64,000 nt of DNA from Rapana venosa (GCA_028751875.1 CM054165.1:29393516-29457515), one strand, 5' to 3'; shown: positions 23,740 to 36,836, counted from the first letter of the stretch. Notes: generated from the letters alone by a model not told the origin. Program-made: numbers and translations.

Positions 23740-24460
23740 GGATGGTGGATCAGGGGATACCTACCTAAATACTTACCTACGTACTATTCATATACAACAT
23801 ACACTAGATACATACATTCATTTCATTCATACAGGCATACAGACCAGACAGACAGGCATAACCACATACATACTTATTATACATTACATACATACACACA
23901 TAATTCATAATACATACATTCATACATACATACATACATACATACATACATTACATACATGTGTCTTACATACTACGTACATGATACATACACTACTTAC
24001 AGATACACAGTTATGCATGCATGCATGCATCCATCGAGCCATCCATTCCATACATACACAATACATGCATACTTACATACATACATACATACATGCCATG
24101 CATGCATACATACATACATACATACATACATACATACATACATACATACTTACATACTACTGAATACATCACATACTTGCATACTTGCATACATACATAC
24201 ATACATACATTACATACCAGATACACAGATATGCATACATGGCATGCAGGCATCCATAATACATAAAGGACAAGACAAGCATGCCATACATACATACATA
24301 CATACAACACACACACCAAACATACTACATACACACACAAACATACATACCTACCTACCTACCTACCTACCTACCTACCTACATACGTACGTACGCACCT
24401 ACGTACGTACGTACGTACGTACATACCTACCTACGCACCTACGTACGTATATATGTGTTC
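23740..24460. repeat. CATA, CTAC and ACGT tetranucleotide arrays
   Basis: Mostly (CATA)n from about 23800 to 24345, then (CTAC)n at 24348-24382, then (ACGT)n with CTAC breaks at about 24383-24450. The sharp switches of motif suggest successive point mutation and expansion of one ancestral tetranucleotide tract. Confidence 0.92.
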
Positions 24461-24689
24461 ATTTGCATGTGTCTGTATATATGTGTGTATGTATGCATTA
24501 ATGTTTGTCTGTCTGTCTATCTTTCATACGTACATACGTACACAAAGACATACATATTTTTATACGGAATAAAGAAAAGCAAATAAAAGCAGCAAGAAGT
24601 AAACACTTAATCAATATGTGCCAATAGTGTTTCTACGTCTATATATTCAGAACATCTGTGGTTCTTGCTTTATTCACTGTAGTGATATT

Positions 24690-24822
24690 GGAGGCAAAAC
24701 TTCAGCCTTCTTCTCCTTCTTCTTGTCCTTCTCCTTCTTCGTCTTCTTCTTCTTCTTCGTCTTCTCCTCCTCCTTCTTCTTCTCCTTCTTGTCCGTCTTC
24801 TTCTTCTCCTTCTTCTTATTTC
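24690..24822. repeat. (CTT)n-rich pyrimidine tract
   Basis: Imperfect CTT/TCC repeats, all-pyrimidine on the plus strand. Could serve as a long polypyrimidine tract or form triplex DNA. The Ser-rich frame is an artefact. Confidence 0.9.
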
Positions 24823-24884
24823 AATGGTCAGGCAGCTACTCTGCTGTCTGTCATATGAGCGAAAATGCCTTGCGCTGCCTTTAA

Positions 24885-25099
24885 GCGCCTAAGAAGTCAG
24901 GCCCAGCGCATCTAACTTCGGAGGAGAAACTGTTATCTTTTAAGTATTTCTTGGGAGTGAAAAATGGGGGGCATGGAGAATTTGACTTAGAAGGCAGGAG
25001 CTGGACAAGAAGGAGGAAGGAGGAGACAGTGAAGAAAAGGAACAAGGCAGAAGAAGAGAGGGATGGAAAACAGGGATTCCTGGCACTGAATTTCCAGAT
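24885..25099 (+). CDS. Possible exon, unidentified (weak)
   Basis: After a pyrimidine-rich region and a possible acceptor (CTGCCTTTAAG), an open frame runs from 24885. It encodes a hydrophilic basic/acidic segment: SEEKLLSFKYFLGV, GRSWTRRRKEETVKKRNKAE and ALNFQM. A donor-like CAGATG|GTAAGG lies at about 25098. No family is recognised and the frame has no start codon of its own. It could equally be chance open sequence rich in GAA/AAG. Transcript evidence would be needed to call it a gene. Confidence 0.2.
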
Positions 25100-25602
25100 G
25101 GTAAGGATGTTTATTTTTACTGTCAACCTTCCCTGTTTATCCTGGCACCTCACCGTGAAACTCTTACTACAGAAAATAATGACAGAAAATACATTTTCAA
25201 TTTGTTTTTGCTGCCTCATCTTCTATAACACCCCCGTCCTGTTGCTCCCACGCGCTCATTACTAATCCACAGGCACTGCCATACCCAATTTCGTTATGTC
25301 TCATCTCAGGGTTCGAAGGTCTATTGTGGGAGCCCACCAATGTCAGGCTGCCGTGGAGCCGCCAGCCCAGAGGGGCACCTGCACTGCTTCTGGTCACTTT
25401 GGTGGTGTTCAGTGGTGCCTTGTTCTGAGATAAAATACTCGGGAACCCCCTACTAAGCCCCCTAACTAAACGACAGTTACAGAGCCACCTGGTGAGTGCC
25501 CACCCGAGGCACATTAAGTGTTTGGAGAAGAAACCGAATCTGAGATCTCATGAGACCAGAGCAACTCGACGGAATAAGAGCAATATATTTGTGTGTGGAT
25601 GA
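25100..25602. other. Unassigned intergenic segment left of repeat X copy 2
   Basis: A GC-richer stretch at 25300-25500. A 105-residue minus-strand frame (25197-25514) has no recognisable domain and is not called. Confidence 0.3.
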
Positions 25603-27376
25603 ATGATTCATTATTGATAATGAGGATGATGTAATGATGTTGCTGTGGAAGTGCATTATACTTCGAGACTACTTGGCCTTTCATGGCACTCTCAGGACGA
25701 CATCAAACTCACATATTTGGGTCCAGGGTGGTACTCTACATTACTATCATATTGTATCCGGGTCAACCGGGTACGAGAGATTCAGTCAAACTGCAGTGTT
25801 GGTCAGGTAATTTGAGCAAAACTCTCAAACACGCATCCTTAGTGAATGAATCTCGGATGTGTGGTCCCAGTCTTCCCACTGAGCCACAGCACACTCACTC
25901 TGGGTGGAGCACCGGCCAGTGTTTTAAAAAATCCAGTGGACTCTTGAGACTGAAAAACCCGCGATGTTCCAGTCGAAATCCAAGGTGCTTAACCACTGCG
26001 CCATGGCGGCTGGTCTTATATTTTCAAACTCGTTTTTTGGTTACAAACTGGAGTTAGGATACAAATCTTGAGACTCAACAATTTCGGCCAGGACTGGTAG
26101 TGTGTGTCTGCTTGAGTGTGTATAGAAAGAACGTTGTTCGCATTCACCCTAGCATAGCACAACAGTGACACCATACCCAGATCTTTGGGGGAAAAGCAAT
26201 GAGTATTCTAAGTATTCCCCTGATCCCATCCCTTCCAAAATCAAGAAACTTTTCAAATCACCAAAAACAATACATTGCTTTTCAAACAATCAGGTTCAAG
26301 CAACAAAATGACGATTCACTCCCAAAATCACTCGCATGACCATTACACTAGAACAATAGTATAATGTTCTTTTTACGTAAATCCTTGTTTTCTCTTTTTG
26401 GTCGAATCTGTACTCTCCACCAAAGATCCTGGTGATCTGACAGCATTCCACTTCGTATAATTAAATACGGGGACCACAGGATGTCCCGCCTGTGAAGGGA
26501 ACTATGTCCATTTCTGAGCATCCGCTCTACACCTCTGCTTCCCGGGGATAGTGAAGCTGCAACCTCTTGTTTGGCTTGCCAGGCAAGAGGGGTACCCTTC
26601 AGAAGGGTGCTGCATAGCCTCTCCTATCGCAACGGTTCACAGAAGGCACCTACTCGTTGGTGTCCCTGTTTCGCAAAGACCTGCTGAGGGGTGGATGAGC
26701 ACCTGGCGGATAACAAGTAGAGTTAGGTGGAGCCCGTTTTGCGGGAGAGCGGAAAACTTGATTTTTCCAAACCCAAGCATGGAGAAGAAAACTCGAAGAA
26801 CACCCAGGAGGAAACCCTTGTCATGCGACATGGAGCTGAAATCAGAGGTGTCGGGCGTCAGGCGCTCCAACCAAACTACGACACCATGTAATATAGCCTT
26901 AAAAGGCAACGCAAAGAACAAGAAGAATAATTAAATACAATGAAGCAAGACTTACCCTGTAAGATGGAGCTCTTTGTAAATTCTTGCAAATTAATAGTAG
27001 ACCAGGTGGGACATGAGAAACAGCTTGCAGCCTAGTGTCAGTTGTTAGGGCTTCAGACAACACTACCTCATACTATATAACAGGACCATCATGTATTTTA
27101 TAAACGTTGTTATCAGTATTATCGTTTTCATTGGGTGGGATGTCTTACTGTTGCACCGTGTGCAAAAAACACTGTTGGAGATTCTTGATATAAAAAAAAA
27201 TTCCATGGAGTGGTATTGGTTTCGTTGCATAGTATGCATTTTCATATTACTTGCATGGTATGCATGCAGACCATTGCACGGGTGGGCATGTGCACTCTGT
27301 TCTGGTCTACAATAAATTCACAAGAATTTACAAAAAGCTTCAACTTACGAGAAAAGTCTTGTTTTAATGTATTAAA
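25603..27376. repeat. Unidentified repeat X, copy 2
   Basis: Aligns with 9284-11066 from GATTCATTATTGATAATGAGG to GAGAAAAGT..TGTTTTA.TGTATT. Short deletions relative to copy 1 occur, for example around 26340-26355 and 26555-26600. Unlike copy 1, it is not flanked by LINE gamma, so X is a repeat in its own right. Confidence 0.75.
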
Positions 27377-27467
27377 TTCTTGCGTATTTCCTGTATACCT
27401 CCACTACAGGCTCATGAGATTTGAGAACCCCAGTGTTCTCGAGACAAACACATCCACCACATGTAAA

Positions 27468-27603
27468 TTGGATCGTTGGTCTAGAGGTAACGCGCCTGTC
27501 TAGAATGCGAAAAGTCCGGGTCGGGTGTGTGCATGGTTCGTATCCCGTTTGGGCCCGAAATTTTTCCCCATCCATTAGACCATGAGTGGTGGTCTGGGCG
27601 CTA

Positions 27604-27634
<31 letters not shown>

Positions 27635-27875
27635 CGTGTGTTACACAAAATTTTCAGCGCACGTAAAAGAACCCAGGGCAAAAGAGGTTGTCCCTGGCAA
27701 AATTCTTAAAAAAAAAGCCACTTGAAAGGGAAAAAAAATACATTTTGCAGACCAAAAAAAAAGAAAAGGGTGGCGTGTTTGTGGCGACGCGCTCCCCCCG
27801 GGGAGGGGCAGCCCGAATTTCAGAGAGAAATCTCTGATTAAGTGGTAAAAAAAATAAAAAAAAAAAGAATAAAAA
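27468..27875 (+). mobile_element. SINE B copy 1
   Basis: The tRNA-like head has A-box context GGTCTAGAGGTAACGCGCCT and, about 50 bases later, B-box-like GGTTCGTATCCCG. The central block at 27608-27642 has TTCGGATGAGACGATAAACC. The 3' half has CAGCGCACGTAAAAGAACCC, TGGCAAAATTCTTA and GGCGACGCGCTC, with terminal hairpin CAGAGA-GAAA-TCTCTG and an A-rich tail. The left half agrees well with the copy at 49.4 kb. The right half degrades from about 27680, where the low-quality region starts. Confidence 0.85.
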
Positions 27876-27889
27876 AGAAAAATGTCTCA

Positions 27890-28868
27890 TTATTTCCGTT
27901 TGGGAAAGACTCCATGTGATGCCCATTTTATTATAAAACTTTGCAAGTGTGGAGACTTTTGGCCACCCATGTTTTTGTGATCCAGACGGGATCAGACTCC
28001 TTTCCGCCGCATTTCCCTGATCCCCGTTCTTGGCACTCTCTTTTCCTTGCATCTACAAGCGAGAAAGAAATTATGCATTTTTAAAAGAAATGGCTATAAA
28101 AAATCAGCGATCTCGACCCCATACCTGTTTCCCCTTTTTCCCAAAATGCCTCCGCTATTAAAACCACTATCACGAATTGAAAAACCTTTCTTGTTTCAGG
28201 AAATACCCCATCTCTCTCAAAATGCTTAGTCACCCCTCCTAAAAAAAAAGCATGTCTTACTTAAAAATTGAAAAATTATAGATGTTTCCAACCTACCTTT
28301 ATTCAAAAAATCCTTGAAAAAGTTTTTCAAAAACAGCTAAAAACCACCTCCTTTTAAACGTCTTTTCTTGCATTAAAATTTGTTATCGAATCAACCACAG
28401 CATAAAACTCCCTAGCCCCAACCTTAATTGCTTCTATCGTTTCTGACTCGGAGAAAATCTCACCCCTTACTTCTCGACTTATCAGCGACTTTACATATAG
28501 ATTCAATTTTCTCTCCGTTTCAAAAAACGTTCGGTATTATGGCAGCCCTCACCGGTTTTTGTAGTTCTACCTTCGGGCGGATTCCAGACAGTTGCGTAAA
28601 AGTTTAAAATTAAACCTGCAAAATGGAATGGGGGAGCCCCACAGGGATCAGTTCTGAACTGTTCATTTCATTTACCCCGCCCCACTGTAATATAAAAAAC
28701 CCCGTCACAAATAAAAATCTTTTTGGGCTTACCATGTTTGTAATATCTGTTATCTTTAAAATTTGTTTGTTTTGGGTTGCTGACTGTGTAAAAAATGGTG
28801 AATGCAAGCGCTTTGGTTTACTTTGGAAAGAGTAACGTATAAATTTATTATTATTTTTATTATATTAT
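27890..28868 (+). mobile_element. LINE beta copy 2 (noisy): RT part and 3' tail
   Basis: Near 28625 the plus strand reads GAPQGSVL, the P-Q-G-S-V-L-G-P RT box of CR1/L2/Jockey elements. From 28725 the sequence matches the 3' end of copy 1: ACCATGTTTGTAATATCTGTT, then AAGCGCTTTG and (ATT)n at about 28850. Frameshifted throughout. Confidence 0.6.
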
Positions 28869-30714
28869 TTTTTATTTATTATTTTTTTTTTTGGGGCATC
28901 TGAAGGTTTGTTGCCAAAGTACGGCTGACCTCGTTACGTACTTGTGCTTAAAGTGTTATGTTATGCCTGCCTCTCCATTGCCATTAAGCTAGCAAATGGT
29001 GTCACAGTAGCTCCTCTGTGTGGTGTTAGAGAGTAAAAACAAATGTAGGGGAAGGGATTCTGAGTCTCGTTCTGTGCTCTATTCAGGTATTTCTTCAGTG
29101 TGAATACCCCCAAAGTTTTTTTTCCAAAAAAAGCATGGTTAAATGGTGATGATGGGTCTTCCTTATTTTTTTAAATAAACTTTTCACATAAAATACACTT
29201 TTTCCCCTCGTTAGCAGATATTTCGAGTCAAGTGAGTAATAATTTGCACTGTGCCCCGACGTAGATAATTAAAATGTATTAGTCATTTTCCTTGAACATC
29301 ATTTTTTTCACGGAATCCCGTTTCTGTTTTTTAGCAAAATATTTACATCCCTTTTTGGGTGTTTTTTGTAGTTGTGGTTTTTCTTTCAAAAACACCTTCA
29401 TAAATCTTTTTAAAATATTTTGACAACGTTCCCCCTTCATGCTGAGAGAAAACAATAGTCAGAACGAGGGTTTTCCCCCAAGGGCTATTAAATTTCCCCT
29501 CTTTCAACAGAGATCCCAGAAATTTACAGGGGGGCTAGGGGCATAAAACTGATCCACTCGTGTTCACCACGTACCTCCCCCACTTTCGTATTACAGTCAA
29601 CTTGTTTTGTTGCAGGTCCCTGAGGACATGGAATATGGTGTGTCCTCAAAAAAAACCTTGTGTTTGAATCTATCCCTGACACTTTGAGATAACGAGTAAA
29701 GCTTTTTTAGTGGTGTTTATCCCTTTTGCCCCGGGTTTGGTGTTGAGGTTTTGGCTGACAAGAGGCTGCCTGGCTGTGAGAGTTTTTAGTGCGGGCCCAA
29801 AAAGGTAGGCTGTCCCAGTGACAAAAACATGACGGAATTAAAAAAAAGATTTCAAAACGCTAACTACGTTGGGGGGGCAGGCCGCTATTGCCGGGCCCCG
29901 CTATTGCCCGAAGGAAGAAGGGAAAGTTCTTTTGCCCAGGTTTTCGGAAATGCGAAAAAAGATGATTTCCTCATGTATTTTTTTTGTTCTTCAGTTTTTT
30001 TGTTTTTTTTTATTGAGAATTTGAGAAGAGGGAAAAAATTTTTTCGGTGCGGTTATGTTTAAATTTTATTTTCAAGTTCGAATGAATGAAATATAACTTT
30101 TTTTCCCAGTTTATTTTTGGTATATATTTGACCACCTGGATTTTTTTAAAAAAAGGTAGTGGTTTGAGCTGATGTTTTGAATTTTGGGATTGCAAAAGTG
30201 TTTTGTGGAATAAAAAACTGTGAACCTCTTTTTTCCCTTTATTGTTTAAAAAATATGCTTGTCTTTGCCACCCCGTCGAAAATTTCCCTTAATTACAGAT
30301 TAAACTTGTTTCTTCAAACAGAGAAGCAAAGGTCTAAGGGACCGGGTGAAACAATTCCCCATGCATTGACAAAACCTAAGCCCTGCTTTAAAGGGAACTT
30401 CACTTTCTACAAAGAAACTGCGTACTGAATTTGATCTTGGGTGTAAAACAAAAACCTCCGTGAAAAAACCCCTTCCTGATTTTCTGTGGTGTTCCACTTT
30501 CAAGTTTTAACTGGGGAAAAACAAAAATCTGCAGGGAATGAATCAGATTGGGGCAGATATCAAATTACATAATTCCTTTTTCCCCTTTTGTGAGTTAAAA
30601 TTTACTAAATATCTTTTTGGAATTGTCTGAAAAGATATTTTGTAAGGGAGGATAAAACCAATAGTTTCCATAAAACTTGACTTCACTGGGTTTAAAAATT
30701 AATAAATAATAATA
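28869..30714. other. Noisy unassigned sequence
   Basis: No domain could be read with confidence. Short open frames (for example 29829-30062) show no recognisable motif, and sequence errors limit interpretation. Confidence 0.3.
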
Positions 30715-32510
30715 AAAATAATAACAATCTACTATACTACTACATATATTCTACTACTATCTAATGATAATAAAAGGGAATTTATATAGCGTGAATTTTG
30801 TAAAAAAAAAAAATCAAATCGCTTGACTTATTTTTACGGATGAACTTTCCTCAAATATAAAAAATTAACATTTTTCAATTTTTTGCCGTTAGTGACCACC
30901 CCCACAAAAACACCAACAACACACACACACACACACAACACCACACAACACACACCACCTTAGGAGTAAAGGGTGCTGTTGAAAGTAGAGACGGATATGA
31001 GGGGAAGTGTCAGATGGGAAAATAATTTGGTTTTGAGGCTGTTTTAAAAGGTTTAAGTGAGGTTTTTGGCGAAGTGAAGAGGGGGGGATTCCGGTGGAGG
31101 GCCCAAAAACAGAGAAAGAGCGACAGCCAAGGGGGGTTTGTTTGTTGGGTGTTGAAAGCAAAGTATTGCGGTGAACGAAGGGAAGGGGATGGGTGTCAGG
31201 TAAAGACAGTTACAAAGATAAGATGGTGCAGATTTGTGGGTTTAAAAACGAGAGTATTGATTTATATTCGTTTTTGTGGGACAGGCACCCAGAAAAAGAG
31301 AGGGGGAAGGGAAAAGGGGAAATTTTGTTTCAGTTTTTTTTTTTTTTTTTTTTTAGGACCGTCGAGTGCAGTTTTTTGTATGGTTGAGAGGGGATAAATG
31401 ATTGGGGCCCCCCAAAGGGAAATTTTACAGTAGTCTAAACTGAAGAATGAGAGATTGCGAGTTGGAATTGCGGGGAAAAGTATTGCAAAATCAGCTTATG
31501 CCCGTAGTTGATATTTGAAGAGCAGGTTGGGTGAAAAATTTTTTCATGAGGTGTGTTGTCAAGAATACTCCTAAAACTCCCCGAGTTGGGCCAAAGGAAT
31601 AAAGCATTGCCGAATTTATTGTTTGTGATGGAGTAAAGTTTATTTTGGGGTTTCCCTTGAGCATGGCTTCGCTTTTATCGGCATTAAGTTGTAATTTGTT
31701 CGTTTATCCTTTTTTGAATGTCTTGAAGGCGTAGAATTTATTTGTGGAGGGAAGGCAAGTTTTCACAGTATCCTGCATGCGCTGATATCGGACATAGAAA
31801 AAATGATTAATTGGTGGTTGTTTTTAAAAGTGGAGTGGAGCAGTGTAGAGAGTGAAGAGAACGGGCCCGGGGCTGATATTGGGGGACCCCACTTTCATTT
31901 TAAGGGTTTTTTGATTAAATTTGGTTTACAAAAAAACTTTATGGAATCTGTTTGAGGTATGAAGTAACCAGGGAGGGCGGGCCCCATTAACCCCAAAGTT
32001 TTTTGGAGGCGAGAAAAAAAATTTGATGTTTTAGTGTCGAGGCGCAGATAATCAAAAAAAAGTGAGGAGGGAGTTTTTTCCTTGCATCAGAAGCAAGTGA
32101 AGTGTATCTAAAGTATGGACTGGGGGGTTTCGGTTGCTGTGGTTGGGACGAAACAGATTGAAAGGGTTGAAGGAGCTTTGGGAATGAAGGTGACTGTTGG
32201 GGTTTTGAGAAAAAACTTTTTCTAGTACTTTAGAGCAAAATGGTAAGTTTGAGACGGGGTTAAAAATTTTCAAAAAGTTGGGAAAAGGTCGTGCTTTTTC
32301 AGTAGGGTTTGGGTTTTTGGTTTTTTAAGAGTGAGGGAAAAATGTCTGCAGAAGAAAGAGTTTACTTTTTAGTGAAATAGATAAAATTTTTGGGAAGGCA
32401 TTGTGAGAAAACAGGGCAGTATGGGCAAGGTGCATGTTTTTATAGTCATTTCCTTCGAATTGTCATGATTTATTTTTCACTCGGGGGTAGAAGAAAAGAG
32501 AGGAGTGCCG
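30715..32510 (-). mobile_element. LINE beta copy 3 (noisy): RT ORF to 3' tail
   Basis: Minus strand, N to C: FNPVSNLPFCSKVLEKVFSQ (about 32270-32205), HTLDTLHLLL, GPVLFTLYTAPLHF (about 31880-31840), a Y.RYQRMQD remnant of the YADDTQLQDS box, NKLQLNADKSEAML (about 31705-31660) and FGPTRGVLGVFL. A C-terminal FGPSTG.PPSSLRQK...L follows near 31120-31050. Then (TG)n near 30920-30950 and the tail AGCGATTTGATT...ACGCTATATAAATTCCC to about 30770. CR1/L2-type by these motifs. Frames are broken by sequence noise as well as decay. Confidence 0.75.
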
Positions 32511-32879
32511 TGGACGGGGGATAGTGGGGCCATGCGGAAATGAGTTGATCCAGTCTGGGGTTTATTTTGTGGACTTTGTTGAAAAAAAGGGAGAAAAGGG
32601 GTGGAAGTTCAGACGGGTTTGGGGTGTTGGGGCAGAGGATTTTTTTTGCAGACCAAGGGGTTTTGAGGTGGGGGAAAAAAAAAAGTTTTTTATGGATGTA
32701 GTGCAGAGACTTGGGAGAGTAGTTTCTGTCTTGCTGAATGGTTTAAAGAGTTTGACTTTTTTTATTTTTTTTCAAAAAAGATGTTTTTGATTTGGGTTTG
32801 ATTTCGGCATACCTTTAGTTCCCTGCGTTTAAGTTCTAAACCTTTTCCGGTGTTTTCCCGAAATACTAGTGACTCCGTA

Positions 32880-33480
32880 CATACATGATAGGGGGGACTT
32901 TTGTAAGATAAAAATTGAAATTTATATAGCATTACCTTGAAAAAACAAACCAAATTGCTTGCAATCAGCCTATTTTTGCAATTCAACAATCTGTTTTAAT
33001 AATCAAAATTTATACACCCCCCCCCCCAAAACAACAACACACACACACCACACACACACACACACACAACCACACCACAACACACAAACTATAAATAAAA
33101 AATTTTTGATGGGGTAAAGGGGATTTTGGAATTTTGAGGGCAGGGACTGATTATGGTTAAAAGGGGAGCAGGGGAAAAACCCTAGGTTGGGAAAAAGTAG
33201 TTTGGGGGGTTGGTTTTTAAAAGTGTCTCGTAGGCTTTTGGAAAAGGGGGTTTGGGGTCTTTTCAGAGCAAGGCCCAGAAATAGGATAGAGCAACCCCAA
33301 GGGTGAACTATTAAAAGGTGTTTTAAGAAAGGGTTTATCTTCAGAGAGGGAGGGAACGAAAAGGTGTACACGTGAAGACTTCCGGGCAGGAGGGTGCTGT
33401 ATTGGGGAGACATTTGAAACAGGGGTACTGCCTTGTACTTTATTGGGGGGGAAGGCAACGTGGGGGGAGACCGCAAGGGG
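32880..33480 (-). mobile_element. LINE beta copy 4 (noisy): C-terminus, TG tract and tail
   Basis: The minus strand has SKSLRDTFKNQPPKLLF near 33240-33190, a noisy NSLP.SLR...FK..LK.YLF C-terminus. Then come an interrupted (TG)n (33100-33030), a run of G, and the terminal block CAAGCAATTTGG...ATGCTATATAAATTTC near 32965-32915. Same order as copies 1 and 3. Confidence 0.65.
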
Positions 33481-34000
33481 AGTAATGTGTTGCTAAACCC
33501 TGGCCATAGTCTCAGTTACACCACAGCACAAGCACCATGAGGGTGTTTGTGTAGATGGCCCTTGCCGGGTATCATAAAGAGCACACAGGCATAAGGTGGG
33601 GGCGGGAAAGAGGAAAAAGGGTGATGGGGGGGGGGGGGGGGTGGAACCAGGGAAAAGCTGTCAACCGATAGTGGTGAACCCTCTAGAGGCTCCCGGATTG
33701 TATTGGCCTGGAATGAATGCTGTGTTAGCAGTCATGAAACTTTGGCTTGAGCGAAGAACAGGTGCCAAAAGTCTTCTTGCCTGTCCCACAACACACCACA
33801 CACGTGTTGCAACACACACACACACACACACTTCGCTCTCCTCTCTTCTCCCACAAAACAACCCCCATGCCCGCACTTAAAAATGCGCGCAAAAAAACAA
33901 AAACTAACCTGCGAATACAAACACCACACCCCCGGGAATATTTCATTTTCATAAGCTTTTCTAACCAGACACGCTCGTGCCAGGGCGATAAGTCACAATG
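33481..34000. other. Noisy segment with G-tract and CA repeat
   Basis: A poly-G run at about 33626-33642 and (CA)n at about 33810-33830. No gene recognised. Confidence 0.3.
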
Positions 34001-36836
34001 AAACAGGTTTCATTCAGCAACCCCTGTGCAGTTGACTATGGAGAAAAATGGCGTAGAAATGATTCAGTAGGGTAAAAGGGAAAAACGGTTGTTTTCACCG
34101 AAATAACCGATCCATGAAACTTCAAAATTTACTGTAAAACCCACAGAGGTTTTAAAGGGTTTTGCAGTAAAAGGAAGAAGTGCAAGCATTAAATGTGTGA
34201 AAAATAAAATTTAAAAAAATTTTTAGGATGCTTGTTTTAATGTTTTTGTCAGGTACTCCCAATTCTTTTTTTGGGTTTTTAGATGCCAGGATCATAGATT
34301 AAAAAACCTTAAAAAGAACACCCTTTCCTGAAAAATTTTTAAAAAATATTACTCAAGTCCAAATAAGTTTGGTATGGAAAAGTAGAAGGCTACCCTTTTA
34401 CAAAAAAAAAAATGCAGTCGGTGTATTGGTTATGGACTAGTGAAAAAAAAAGGACTGATGACTACTAAAGAAAGCATTTTTAAATGTTCATGATGATCAG
34501 GGTTTAAACACGTGTTGGGAACAAAAATTAAAAATTTTTAAATTGAATTCTCTTTCTGGCCAGCTTGCTTTTTCCAATCGGCTTTGGGTGGATGGATGTG
34601 GGGAGGTTGAAGCAAGTTATTTCCCCTTTTTTTCCAATAAATGTTCGGCCTGTAAAATCCATGGGGAGGGGGAGAGGGGTAAGGGGGGGGGGGGTAATCT
34701 GTCACGCAAAAAAAGCAGAATCACAATAACTTTGTGTCCATTAAAGGGCATTGTAGTTAGGAAACGATGTGCCAGAGTAACATGTCTGAAAAGAAACTGC
34801 CCCAAACCACGCTTTGTCAATGAGTTCGGTTTCAAAGGGTTTTTTCCCCAACTTATGAAAGCCTCACATGCCAGATCCTGTTGTCACCACCCACTTTCAC
34901 GTCTAAAAAAAGTGGTCAGTGTATTTTTCCTCCTGGAAAACTGTTTCTCTGATGTGATGGATAAGTTTGACGAGTTGGTCAGCAAAACATCCTCCTTTCC
35001 AAAGTCAGACATGATTTGGGGAAGTAATATCACCTTTCTTTGCCATAATGTTGCAGGAATTTTGTGTAATTTTCCCAACCTGTTTGATACATGAAAAATG
35101 AGACCAACTGGTCAGCAGCTTGATGATAATGACTGAAGTTATATTTCTTTTAGCAGTGGTACTATGACATACTGCTTCAAGATCTAGATATTAAGAAGTG
35201 TGACATTAAACCTGATTTTTTTTGGGAAAAAAAATAGATAAAGTACCCTTTTTCAAATAAACCATTACCCCAAAGTATTTTCTTTCCCACATTTTGCAGG
35301 TCGTTAAATTTGTAAGGATCTACTTTGTTAACAGTTTTTGGTAGCATTCCCAACTGGTCTAAAGATATTTTTTAACTAAGTGAAGATGCCAAACTGTTTT
35401 AATCTTTCGTGTTGTGGATATGCCATTTTATTGATAAATCATATACCCTTAAAACGTGGGGCTTGTTTGTTTTTTTGTTTCGGGTTTAAAAGTTTCTTGG
35501 GAGTGGGTTCGGGAATTTACTTTATTCTTGAAATACTTGTTCCCATTATCAATTTTTTTAAGGATTCCCTTTCTAAATATTTTTTTAAAAAAAGGCTCTC
35601 TTAGACACCCACTAAGTTTCGCTGTTGAGTGAGTTTCAGGGTTTATTTCAAAATGTGTGTCAAAGTCTTAACCACTAATGTTTATCTTTTTGGGGATGTA
35701 ACCCCTATGATTGCAACAAAAATGGTGATTAAAAAGATTAAATCCAACCCAGTTGGTTTTTTTATAGCCCCGTGACCACAAAACCATTTGGGTGTCACTT
35801 TGTAACTTTTTAAAACTAAAAAATTATACAGTTTAAAAAGGGGTATAAAATCAACTTTAAGCCGTTCTTGTTCAACCCCTGGCCAGTAAAAGGGTCAACT
35901 CAGGACTCACTGCGTTTTTGGGAGAAACAACATGAACTGCAGATAAAATCGAAAAACCCAAAACTAGTTCCTTAAAAAAACCTTGTTCTTTGTGCTAGCT
36001 ATAAATCTTTCCCCAATACAGAAAAGCCGTTTTTTCTTAAAAAGTTAAAAATGTTGTTTGTTGAACATCTAAAAAAGGGAAACTTTTGGGTTTTGCAGTA
36101 AAATGCTTTCCCTAAATACTTAGAATCTCAGCACCCCAAAAAAGCGGATGTTGATGGTTACTCCACATCCGGTCAACACCATGGGGTTCCCTTCCCTTTG
36201 AAATAAAACAGAGTGATATGAGAATGCCCCGTTTACCTGGTGGGATTGTTGTTTCCCCTTAGTGTTTGGCAAACAGAGTACTTCTTTCGGGTAGGGGTGA
36301 ATTGGAAAATGTGTTGTGTTAAACATTCCAACCCTCTTCCCAGGGACGAGGGGGTGTATTTTGTGTTAGGTTTCAGATCCTGTATGGAAAGGTAGCTTTG
36401 AGATCCCTTCCCCAATGGCCCTTTTGCAGTCATCAAAATTTTTTGCCTGTTGTCTTTTAATCGAAAAAATAAAGTCACCCCCTTTTGGTCTAAAGAAAGT
36501 GTACAGTTTGTAAAAATGATTGAGTGCAGAGTCTCCAAAAACTCGGGGGGAAATTAGGGCCCAATGTCCCCTAATTCATGTAAGAGGTTTTGGGGGGTTA
36601 TGGTGAGTATACTTTTTTAAAAAATGGTTTAAATAGATTTTTATTCAGAAAATAAAATTTATTTTTTTTACATAAATTGAGAGCAATAACAAGAAATAAT
36701 TTTTATGGCATGAAAAAACATTTAATTTATCTTTTAAATTCGGATAATGGATTTTTATCAAGTACATAAAGGTAGGTTTTCCAAACCCCATTTTAATAAA
36801 ATTTTTGAGAAAAAAGCTGTCCCATGTGAAACCCCG
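34001..36836. other. Noisy unassigned sequence with one long open frame
   Basis: A 183-codon plus-strand frame at 34543-35094 has several Cys residues (CKIHG, CCHH) but matches no family I know. The minus strand is also open over part of it. A 101-codon minus frame at 36233-36538 is likewise unrecognised. Neither is called as a gene because of the sequence quality. Confidence 0.25.

Noticed and set aside
23740..24460. Telomeric or centromeric satellite
   Set aside because: Motifs are tetranucleotides (CATA, CTAC, ACGT) rather than TTAGGG, and the arrays are short and mixed.
34543..35094. 183-codon plus-strand frame
   Set aside because: No domain recognised, the opposite strand is also open, and it lies in the low-quality stretch. 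Kept only as a remark.
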